The notes under the pieces are model-generated. The model searched no databases, was not told the origin of the DNA, and saw only the letters and a program-made list of their open reading frames with translations. The position numbers and the translations under genes are program-made. Below, piece after piece: positions 33,034-44,100 of a DNA stretch of 56,188 nucleotides (its first letter is position 1; each line of letters opens with the position of its first letter). The stretch lies in contig NZ_JAKILB010000021.1 in NCBI RefSeq assembly GCF_023283895.1, forward strand, positions 1-56,188, written 5' to 3'. Source of the DNA: Shewanella pneumatophori. Lineage in GTDB: Bacteria > Pseudomonadota > Gammaproteobacteria > Enterobacterales > Shewanellaceae.

Positions 33034-35150
33034 TTGGCATCCCCTTTTTGGCGCACATTAACCGCTTTAATACGGCTTTTACCTCGCTGATTCATTTCAG
33101 CTGGTGTTTGCTCCATAGTGATACGGCCTTTATCTACCACTAAAATCCTATCGCATAGGCTAAGAAGTCTTGGGTTGTGAGAAGCGATCACCATTGAGGT
33201 TTCAACCTGCGATAAACACGCGATAATTTGATTTTCAGAGCGTTCATCCATTGCGCTGGTTGGCTCATCGAGTAGCAGTAATTTGGGTTGGCGCAATAAC
33301 ACCCGAGCTAAAGCGATAGCCTGGCGCTGACCACCTGATAACTGGCGGCCAAATTCACCCACTTGGCTATCGAGACCACTGCCTAAACGGTCCATAAGCT
33401 TGTCGATACCGGAGCTAATAATGGTATTGGCGAGCAAGTTCTCATCGACGCCTTTTAAGCCGAATAACAAGTTATCTAACACTGTGCCGTAGACCAAAGT
33501 AGGTTGCTGCGACATCCAGCCAACATGCTCTCGAATATCGCTCACCGACCACTGACGCGCTTCTAACCTGTTGTAAAACAGCTGACCACTGCTTAGCTGA
33601 TATTGACTAGCAAGGATTGATAACAAGCTCGACTTACCCGCGCCCGCAGGCCCTAACAGACCGATTTTTTCGCCGGGTTTTATCTCTAAATTTACTGCGG
33701 TAAACGCTGGTAATGGCTGGTCTGGATAAGTAAAGCTGGCATCACGCAGCGACACTGAGCCATTAAAACCAACCGCAGTGCTTGGCTGGCTAGCAAAGTA
33801 CTGCTCTTGCGGAAGCTCAAGAATAGAACTAACCGCCGTCATGGCCGATTGGGTTTGCTTAAACTTAAGTAACAACATAGAAATTTGATTAATCGCATTG
33901 CCAGCTCGGCCGCTTAGCATCACGATGGCAATCAAGCCCCCCATACTTAAATTACCCGCATGGATCTGATAAACACCTGTGATAATCAGGCCTATGGTGA
34001 CGAGCTGCTGACTATTCATCACGCTGTGGCTTAAGGTGTTTGAAGCAATACGCGATTCGTTTTGCCAGTCAGCCAAACTACTTACAGTGTCATCCCAAAT
34101 GCGTTGTGCTTTGGCTTCGCCGTTGTTTTGCTTGGTTTCTACCAGCAAATTTAAGGTTTCGATTAGGTGAGCTTGGCGCTGAGTAGAAAGCTGTGAAGTT
34201 TGCTCAATCGTTGCCATCAGCTTTTTCTGCATCACAAAACTTATGATTAACAGCAATAGCATGCAGGCTAAAGGCACTAAAACCATGTAACCGCCTAGCC
34301 AAGCAATTAAGGCTAAAAACAGTAAAGTAAAGGGGAGATCTACAGCAGTAACTAAAGTTGCAGAGGTAATAAAGTCGCGAATACTATCGAATTCTTGTAG
34401 TTGTTTGGCAAAAGCACCTGCTGAGGCTGGCCGATTTTCTAAACGCATACCTAGTACTTTTGCAAACAAGGTATTCGACATTTTGATATCGACTTGCTTA
34501 CCCGCTACATCGGCTAAGCGAGTGCGAGCTTGTTTTAGTAACCAGTCAAAAATAATCGCTAAGCTAGCCCCGGTTGCTAATACCCAAAGCGTGTCAATAG
34601 CCTGATTGGGGACAACGCGGTCGTATACATTCATGGTAAACAATGGCGTAACCAGAGCTAAAATATTGATCGCTAATGACCCCAGTAAAAAGCTGCCATA
34701 AAAAGGTTTTACTTCATCAAAGGCGCTTAATAACCAGTGACGCTTAACACTAAAATGATGTTCTTCGCTACGGGCATCAGTAACCAGTTTACGCTTAACG
34801 TGCCAACTATCTTGATGGTAGTTAGCCTTGAATTCCGCCGAGCTGATAATGGTTTGCTGACCATCACCCGCCAACAGCAGCCACTCGCCCGCCGCGTTTT
34901 TATCTAATAAAGCAGGCACATCTAACTTGGAAAATACGATAGCCGGTAACGCCATTTTAGTGAGCGTTAGCTTTTGCTCTATCGCCTCAATACCTACATT
35001 ATTACAGGCTTGCACCAACTCCCTACAGGTTAACCCGTTAGCTTTGATCAGCAATTGACTAAATAGCATTTGTTCAGAACATTCTAGCCCTAGACGCTGG
35101 CACAGTTCAGTAATGACATTGGCAAGCATATCGGCCTTGTTATTCATCAT
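33030..35150 (-). CDS. Type I secretion ABC transporter (LapB-like)
   Basis: The 706-residue transporter has an N-terminal peptidase C39-like domain of about 125 residues (starting near LANVITELCQRLGLECSE) that lacks an evident catalytic cysteine/histidine pair, so it should be a binding rather than a cutting domain. Six membrane spans lie at about 150-440, and a C-terminal ATPase has Walker A GLLGPAGAGKSS near 500, signature LSGGQRQ near 606 and Walker B LLLLDEPTSAMD. Its ATG overlaps the stop of the giant gene by four bases. This is the LapB/RTX-type exporter with a C39-like domain. Confidence 0.94.
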   Translation of the reverse strand: MMNNKADMLANVITELCQRLGLECSEQMLFSQLLIKANGLTCRELVQACNNVGIEAIEQKLTLTKMALPAIVFSKLDVPALLDKNAAGEWLLLAGDGQQTIISSAEFKANYHQDSWHVKRKLVTDARSEEHHFSVKRHWLLSAFDEVKPFYGSFLLGSLAINILALVTPLFTMNVYDRVVPNQAIDTLWVLATGASLAIIFDWLLKQARTRLADVAGKQVDIKMSNTLFAKVLGMRLENRPASAGAFAKQLQEFDSIRDFITSATLVTAVDLPFTLLFLALIAWLGGYMVLVPLACMLLLLIISFVMQKKLMATIEQTSQLSTQRQAHLIETLNLLVETKQNNGEAKAQRIWDDTVSSLADWQNESRIASNTLSHSVMNSQQLVTIGLIITGVYQIHAGNLSMGGLIAIVMLSGRAGNAINQISMLLLKFKQTQSAMTAVSSILELPQEQYFASQPSTAVGFNGSVSLRDASFTYPDQPLPAFTAVNLEIKPGEKIGLLGPAGAGKSSLLSILASQYQLSSGQLFYNRLEARQWSVSDIREHVGWMSQQPTLVYGTVLDNLLFGLKGVDENLLANTIISSGIDKLMDRLGSGLDSQVGEFGRQLSGGQRQAIALARVLLRQPKLLLLDEPTSAMDERSENQIIACLSQVETSMVIASHNPRLLSLCDRILVVDKGRITMEQTPAEMNQRGKSRIKAVNVRQKGDAK

Positions 35151-38100
35151 GGCTGCTGACTCAATAGCGCCATATCTTCTTCAAGGCGAGATATCGCATC
35201 ATTAGGCAGGCTACCGTATTCATATTCTGAATGTTGATTAGACACTAACGGCTGCGTTTCATTATCCTGCTCTAAGCTTTGCTTAATAGCATTAGCCAGC
35301 ATGGCTTCTCTAAAGTTTTCTTTATGCTCAAGCATCTGCTCCATTCGCATCTCATCTTGCAAACTAAAGGCTCTCATTGACCCAAAAGACATAGTGGCAG
35401 GAGCGGGAACATCAACAGTGACGGTAATCACCTCGGCGTCACCTTCAGCTGTATCGGTCCCTAGAACAGCGGTTGGATCTAAAGTTAAATCAAATGAGTC
35501 GCCATCTTGAGCACCAATAATTTTTAAAGAGCCTACATCAATAAAATCAACCACCCATTTGTCGCCACTTTGGCTACCAGCTGATAGCGTCATCCCATCA
35601 GGTACACCGTAAATAGTGAGTATTCCTGACTCATTCATCGCCGGATTTTGTAAACTTATACCTAAATTTAAGGCCACGTTATTTACATCATTCGCCATAA
35701 CGTCACCAACCTGAGTCCATACAGGTGCATCCACTTCTGGCGTAATCTCAACTTCAAAGTTAAGCACTTCAGCTGTGCTAGTATCGGTCTCGATACTACC
35801 AAGCACTACCCCAGTGTCGAGGGAACTCAATTCTAACTGCACGTCTAAGGTGCCAAATGCCAAGTCCCCAGGGAAAATCTGTAACTGTGTCACTGGGCTC
35901 ACGACCGTCACCACTGCAAAATAGTTATTATTAGCCGCGTCATATTGCAGCGACACTAAACTGCTGCCCACTTTTATACTTTCAAGACCAACGAGTGCAG
36001 AGGCATCTGCCGAGCTGATTATGACTTTGACCGAGATAAGCTCTGTACCATCAAACTCATTAATCTTGGCATTAAGGTCGATGTTAATGACTTCATCTTC
36101 AAGACTTGTGTATTGACTCTCTGGCGCGGTAATCACTTCAATACCATCGGCAACGGGCGACACGCCAACAACTATATTGGCGCTTGAAGTAACAAAATCG
36201 GTCGTCCCCAACTCTTGAGTAATAGCTTGGACTGACAGCGGAATATCACCACTGAAATCTAACGGCGGCTGCAGTACTAGCCCTGCAAGCTGAGCAGGAG
36301 TGACCGCCCAAGAAAAGGTAGGCGAACCATTAAAGCTGCCACCATCTTTACCTTCGTTAGGCAGTTGCACTAAGTTGGCGCCATCTTGAAAATACAACAC
36401 AGCACCACTTGGTACGCCTTGAATCGTAAGATAAATAACCTCAGAGCCATCTTGGTCGATCAAACCTAAACTACTCATGTCCAACCCCGATAGCGCGATC
36501 AAACTGTCCTCTTGACCAGTAAAGATTTGCGTATCACCGGGTAAGTTTGCCGCATCAGTTACAGGAGTAACCTCTATGGTAAAGGTGTTTTCAAATGGAG
36601 ATTGGTCAGTAACATCTACGCCGTTTATGCTTGCGGTATCTATGGTTGTAGCTGATAACTTGAGCCTAAAATCACGACTTAAATGTTCTGTCGGCACAAA
36701 CTCTAACAGGCCTAGGGACAAGTTCAACGCAGCCATGGTGGTGCCGGTAAACTCCCATGTGTCGGTAGTTCCAGCCTTTAATGACCATAGCCCGGTTATG
36801 TCATTTATTACACCGCCATCAAGCAAGGTGATCGTGATGGGATTATTGCTGTCACCAAATAGGATTTGCTCTGAGCCACCCGTTGTAGGGCTTGCATCTG
36901 GGTCATCAAATAGCAAGCTAATGCCCAATGGTATAGGTGCATCTTCTTGCATTACCCTATTGGCGACTATCAATTCAACGCCGTCGGCGACAGGCGTAAT
37001 TTCGACTTCTAGGCTTTGACTGTCATCAATTTTGGTGTCACCACTTAGGGTGTCGGTAGCAATAATTCGAATAGGAATATTCAGTTCACCAGCATAATCT
37101 TCGCTGATGTTGTGCAGTTTTAAATTGCCTAGCGAGGCAGAAGTAAACACAAACTCAATAATATTCTCGCCACTGGCATCATAAACAGCGGTAACATCAC
37201 TACCGGTAAAGTAGCCACCCTCAGGTAAATCTGACGCCAACACCCTAAAGCTAATCAGATCGTTGCTATCACCACTCAGCACCTGGTTTAGGTGGCCAGA
37301 AAAATCGATAGTGGTGTCTTCAATTGCATCTGCAGGGTTAATCTGTAATTGACCCACTGCCGTTGCCTGACTGGAGCCCGCACCTTGGGTAAACTGCACC
37401 TCAAAGCTAGTGCTGATGATTTCGGCATCATCACGATCTAGCACTCTCGCTTCTAGCGTTATTTGCTCTATACCTGTGGCAAACTCACTAATAATTGTGG
37501 CTCCTGCAAGCAGATCTAACGCGTACTCCTGCACGGTATCACTCGTCATGCCATCTACCGGAATGATCCAACGGCCATCGCCGTCATCAATCGCCCCATT
37601 TGGATGATATACATACCAACCGTCACCACTTGGCACGGTAATAACGACATAATCTAATACTTCTGAGCCATCTATATCACCATCAAAAAACAAGCCTTGG
37701 CCCGTTAAATCAATGGCATTACCATCGGTGCTAACTAGCAATCCTTGCTCGCTTTGCAAGTGGGTAGTTAAGTCAACCACTGCATCTACCACTACTGTTA
37801 TTTCAGTAGCAATGTATTCACTCACAACAGTGCCAGTTTCTGAGGTATCGGTAATTTGATAGCTAACCGCAAAAGAGAAACTACCATCGGCATCTTGGGG
37901 CGGCACCGCAGCTAAACGTCCCGACTGCAGCAAGGCTTCTAAGGTTGGGCTGGTACTGTCGAGCAAGGTCGTTACATCTAAACCACCAACTGGAATCGTT
38001 ACCTTTGACCCATCTAAAGTTAAAGTAAAACCATCAGCACCTTGGAAAGGAATGATCAACCCGGTGACGGTTTCACTACCATCAGTGTCAGCATTTAGAT

Positions 38101-41100
38101 TAGGCGTAAAGTCGAGGGGAATAGCTTGATCTTCGTAACCATAACTGAGAGTGGCTAAAGAAGCTGCATTGGCATCGATAACAGGAGCGATATCAATATT
38201 AAGCGTTAATTGGTAATCAGCTGAGTCACCATCAAGCTCAGTGCTTTGCACAAATATACTCAAACTGATTTGGCCACTAAAGTCAGCCACTGGTTGTAAA
38301 CTTAAGCTGGCAAGTAGTGAGGCTGACACGCCATATACCGGCTGATTATTAATAAAATCAACTACCGGAAGATTAACCACATTACCTGTTGAATCAACAA
38401 AAATAACACCTTCTGGTAAACCGGTTACGCGCAAATCTAACGACTCAGACCCATCGTCATCTGAACTCACAATGGTAAAATCTAATGCGATATTGTCATC
38501 TTCATTAAATGCCACCACATTTGAAATAACCCCTGTCGCGTTATCTATCGCCCATATATTAGGGTCGGCATTAATCACTGGCTGATCATTCGCAACCCCG
38601 GTCAAGGTCACTGTCACCGTACTTGCATCGCTATACCTTGGGTTAGGATGAATAACCCCGTCGGCCGGATCCACTCCATCTTGCGATGTCTCTGTGGCAA
38701 AACTTCTAACCGATATAGAGAACTGACCTAAATTGGCAGAGCTTACGTCATCAGCAGGCATAAGCTTGGCGACGCCACTATCAACCTCTGAAGCTAACAC
38801 AGTCCAAACACTGCCATTAAAGCTAGCTGAAGGCGAGTCTATCGACCAACCATCGGGTAAGGTAAATTCAAAACTCAAAAATTCTGAGCCAGATGTATCT
38901 GTTAGTGTGCCAGAAACAACGGCTTTAAGTAGGATCGGGGCATCCTCATCACTACGTATGTTTTGGGTTGTCAGGGTTGGCTTATCCGCAATTGGCACAA
39001 CATTAATGGTAACCGTCTCTACGCTACTTAATGCGCTATCTCGGTTATCACTTTCTGTGGTTTTTGCTTGCACATTAAAACTAAATTTGCCAGCTAGGTT
39101 TTCACCCACTGTAGCAAGCAGGTTATCTAACTGCATTTGGCTAATGCTCATACCATCGGTAACTGTCAGGCCAAGCACTGTCAACGTTAACCCTGCACTG
39201 ATATCAGTAATCACGTAAGTAACGGTTTCTGAGCCCTGCGGATCTACGTTCGTTTCATCCTTAGAACTGGCATGAATATTAATATTGAAAGCATTAGCAT
39301 CTTCGTTAACTGAGTAACTAAACTCACTGCCTGGATCCCAAGTTGGCGTATCAGCCACGGATTCAACTGTAATAGGTACAGTCGTTGTAATCGGCGGCTT
39401 GCCAGTGATATTGACCGTTATAACAAATGCTGCACTAGCCGTAGCATCAGAGCCATCTTCAATTGGTTGATAACTTAAGTCACCATTGGGAATAGCCACC
39501 CGCGTCAGCAAGTCTTCAGTTAATAATCCATTTAAAATAGATAAGATATAATTGCCATCAGCATCCTTAGGAACTTCTACGCCATCGAGCAATAAAATCC
39601 CGCCCTGTAGTGCCGCAGCATCAAACACCATACTGATAACAAATTCACTTTCGTCGATATCACCCGGTCTAGCTTCAACACCAAAAACAGTATTGGTGTC
39701 TTCAATAAATTGTGTGTTAAAGACCTCGACAGAACCCTCAGCGTCTTTAGCTATTATGGTTAAGGTGTCGGTGGCAATATCACCATCGGCATCGGTAATT
39801 TGCAGCAACACATCTTCACTAAATTGCTGTTCATTGTAAGCAAATTCAAAAGTAGTTACCGTTGCGAGACCATTCTCATCAACCACCAGCTCCCCATACT
39901 TCACAACCGCAGGGTTTGCATCGGTAAATAATTCGATTGTTGCCCCAACAGCATAGACTACCCCTTTATAAGTGACTTGGGTAACTTTAGCGCCATCCGC
40001 ACCTTGCTGAGCGGCCGAGAACATTTGCACGCTGTACACATCGCCGCTACTTTCAAAGAACGCTAATGTTTTGGCTGTGTCTTCAGGAATATCATCTTTA
40101 ACAGTAACAGTGATAGTTTGCGCTGCAGACTTATCGTTATCAGCATCTATCGCATTGACTTCAAATACTAAGTCTAATGAGTTTTCGCCATTAGCATTGG
40201 CGTGATCTAGCGCTTTAAACTGCTTAAACTCAACTTTGCCATTGGCATTAAAGCGGATCTGAAATACTTTATCGCCACCAGTTTCAGTTGTTGCTATATA
40301 CCAGCCGTCACTATTTGCCGTTGTATTAAGAATGACTTTATCGCCACCGCTAAAGACGCTGCCAAAACTGAAGCCGTCCGTTAGTGTGATCGCGATTATT
40401 TTGTCACTTCCAGAAGATGTTGAAAGCACTTCACTGGTGGAGATCGGATTGGCGGTGGTCAAGTTACCTTCGTTGATATTAAGCTGCAGAGCATTAGGCA
40501 AGATGGCATTCTGGCCATCGTAAATAGCAACTGAAACCTGTGCCGATGACACGGTATTATCGCTATCACGAATATTGACCATCACATTAAGAGTGTCTAA
40601 GACATCTGCAGCCCCTAAGTGGTCAATGGCGCTAACTAATTTAAAATCGAGCTCAACAGTGCCGCTGGTCTCAGCACCGATATCAATATTTGTTGGTAAC
40701 CTCATGGTAAAGACCAATACACCGTCTGCTGTTACAGCATCAATCGAGGCGCCGCCATCTTTTACTACCCAATAAAGTGTAGAACCATTTTGAGTTAAGG
40801 TTATGCCGGAAGCATTTTTGACTTCTGCTCCATCTGTAACACCAAAACTGATATCCACAATAGGATCTTTACTGGCAGTGACATTAAAAGAACCCGTTGC
40901 AGTATTATCAAAGGCAGAAATACTTGGCAGCTCACTAACGCTTAAATTGATATCGTTTATCGTCGCTGCATCAGCATCTTGCACAGTAACCGTTAACGTT
41001 GCTGTCGATGAGTCGCCATCGAAGTCGGTCACTAACAGTGAAAAGTCGATATCTTCGCTAAACGTTTGATCAAATGCTTTAAACAAAGTGAAACTATAAG

Positions 41101-44100
41101 CTTGGTTAATGCTGTCGCTAGTGGCGCTCCATGTTTCACTTAGCTCAATAACAAACACAGGTGAATTAACATCGCCGGTATGCCCCGTTAGCGTCAAACC
41201 ATCAGCACTGATTTGATACTGAATAAGCTCACCAGCTGCGGTCAATTTAGGTTGTAGTCCTAAAGCGGCAAAACCAACGGAAGCAACAGCATCACTGCCC
41301 ACCAGCACATCAAAACTACCATTTTTAACAATGGCACTGCCTATTAGATTGTTTTCATCGAAAGTAAGCTGGCTAATGTTGACTAATGTTGGCGAGTTAC
41401 CATCGCTGACTTGCCAAGTTAGATTGCCTTGGTTGATATCGGTACCGTCTAAATCGGTGGCGGTAACTTGAGTGATAATCTCAATCAGATCATTAGATAA
41501 ATGATCCAAAGGAGCTGATTGATTAAAAACGGCATCCACGCTTAAGTCATCACCAGTATTGCTAGCTGATAACGTAATGCTAAATACTACCGTAGCTGAT
41601 GCGTTATCCGTTTTCGCAGTTAAGGTTTTACCGTTATTCGACAATTCAAATTTAAGCGCGACTCCGCTACTTGTTAAGCCAAGATTGGCTAACTGGAACG
41701 GCGTTAATGCGGTAAATCGAATAGAGTCTGCAATTAACGTATCTGAACCAGCCGTAACCATGAAGGTCTTCAAGGTGCTTTGCACTGCAGCATCAATATC
41801 AGCTTCAGTATTTGTTCCTATTACATCAGTCATACTGCCAGCGACGCCATCTGCAATAGTGAAGGTCGCATTGGCATTAGCGCTGCTGCCATCCACATCA
41901 ACCACGGTATAGACCAGCTCAACCTCTTGTAATACCGAGTTATCAAGGTTGTCTGCTACGCTAAAACTCCAACTACCGTTAGACTGAATAGTGATCACTC
42001 CTTGAGGAGTGTTGATTACCGCTGCAGCACCGGGGGTAACAGGATAGTCAGTACCATTATAATTAACCGATGTTAGCGTTAGCGGCCCTTCAATAGTGTA
42101 ATCATTACCCAGTAGTGAGCCCACAGCCACTGTATCTTCGACCACAAACGCATGATCATCAAAAGCAAAAGCTCTTGAGTCGCGAATGTTCAGCACTGCA
42201 TAGGTAATGATCTCTTCTGAAGTCCCGTCAGCATCGTGTTGTACCCCACTCAGGCGGATATAACTGAGCACATTCTTATTATTGAGCTCATCCATAGGTT
42301 GAAACAGGGTCACATTTAAACTTGATGCCGATAAACTTGCTGTCATCACGACTTTACCGTCACCATCACGGGTAAGAACAAATGACTGGCCATCCGCAGC
42401 AACATTAATGCTGAGCGCTTGCCCCTCAGATGTGAGCAACAATAAACGGCTTTGTTCAGCAGTGATGCTAACGTCGGCATCAAAAATATCAATCGGCACT
42501 TCTACACTGGTACTTGAACTTACGTTAAGCACCACTTCATATAACGAGGCGATATCAGGAACCAACAAGGTTGGCATAGCATCTGTTGCACTATTGCCAG
42601 CTTGATCGGTAGCAGTAACGTCTAGACTCCAAGAGGTTCGACGATTTAAACCAGCTACATCAATGTTATCAAATAGCCAACTACCATCTGCAGCAACAAC
42701 TGTACTAAAGCTTATGCTATTAACGCCATCAGAGAGGTTTAGCACTACTGTCTGGCCAGCCTCGACTCCGGTTGTTGTCCCGCTCAGGGATTTTTGTACG
42801 CCATATATAAATAGGGCTGCATCAAAACCATTTGCTCCAGTGTCGATGTCGATAGCGACTTGAGTATCTAAAACAGCGCTATTAGTCGCCGTTGCCGGAT
42901 TACCAGCAAGATCTGAACTGCTCGCTTGTAACGATAGCTGACCGTCTGCAAATACCGACAAATCGACATTTTCAACCTGCCAAGCGCCATTAACCACCAC
43001 GCTGTTAAAGGTTACGGTTTTGCCATTGATATCAGTAACAGTGATCACTACGGGGCGACCGTTTTCGATATTAGTAACTGTGCCGGCTAAAGTTGCATCT
43101 ATTGACTCTGCAGTATTAATCAGGCCGTTATCATCAACAATTTCAACCGTTATACTGGCTAGGCTGTCTTTGTCGGCACTGGTTGTCGCATCAACCACAT
43201 TGCCTGCCACATCGGTTGCACTGGCAGAGAAACTTAACGCTCCATCGCTAAGACTCGACAGATCTGCATCATCAATTTGCCAACCAGAGCCCACAACCAT
43301 AGTGGTAAAAGTTAAGGTTTTACCATTAATATCAGTGACGGTTACCGTAACCGTTTGCCCAGCCTCAATGTCTGTAACCGTGCCCGATAGGTCAACCATT
43401 GCCATCTCAGCAGCGTTAATCACCGCATCAGTTCCGGTATCCACATCGATGGTGATTGAAGCTAAGATATCCACCGCGATTGTATCTGTAGCCGTTGCCT
43501 GGTTACCTGCGGCATCGGAAACCGATACTGTTGCCGTTAAACTGCCATCAGCAAAGCCTGATAGATCTAAACCTGATAGTTGCCATGCCCCTGCAACCAC
43601 AACTGTTGTGAAACTACGCTCATTACCTAAGCCGTCACTGAGGGTTACTGTAACAGTCTGACCATCTTCGATATTACTGACCGTGCCACGAACCGTAACA
43701 GCTTGCTGTTCTTGGCTATTAATCACCTGATCATTATCGACAATCTCAATCGTGACCGAGGCTAAGGTGTCTTTAAGCACGGTATTGGTATCTACACCAA
43801 TGTTGCCCTCAAAGTCTGAGGTTATCGCTCTAAGGGTTAGTTCACCTTCCGCCAGTGATGACAGGTCTAATCCATCTAATAGCCAAGTGCCGTTGCGGGT
43901 GATGCTATTAAACACTAAGGTTTTGCCGTTAATGTCAGTTACAAATACTTCGACTGGACGACCATCTTCGACGTTATAAACAAAGCCCCCAAGCACAGAC
44001 TGACCGACTTCGGTTTGATTAAGTACACCATCGTTATCAATGGCGGTAATTGTTATCGCGGCTTGGCTTTCTTTGTAGGCATCATCAGTGGCACTTGCTG

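Noticed and set aside
33030..35150. Active peptidase C39 domain in the type I ABC transporter
   Set aside because: The N-terminal domain has the fold-like sequence but I cannot find the catalytic cysteine and histidine in their expected places, as in the non-cleaving C39-like domains of Lap/RTX exporters.
43020..43661. Plus-strand ORF of 213 residues inside the adhesin gene, with many similar ones nearby
   Set aside because: They are antisense to the strong Ig-like repeat reading frame, repeat with the same period, lack ribosome binding sites and have compositions (S/T/V-rich) expected from the complement of the repeat codons.
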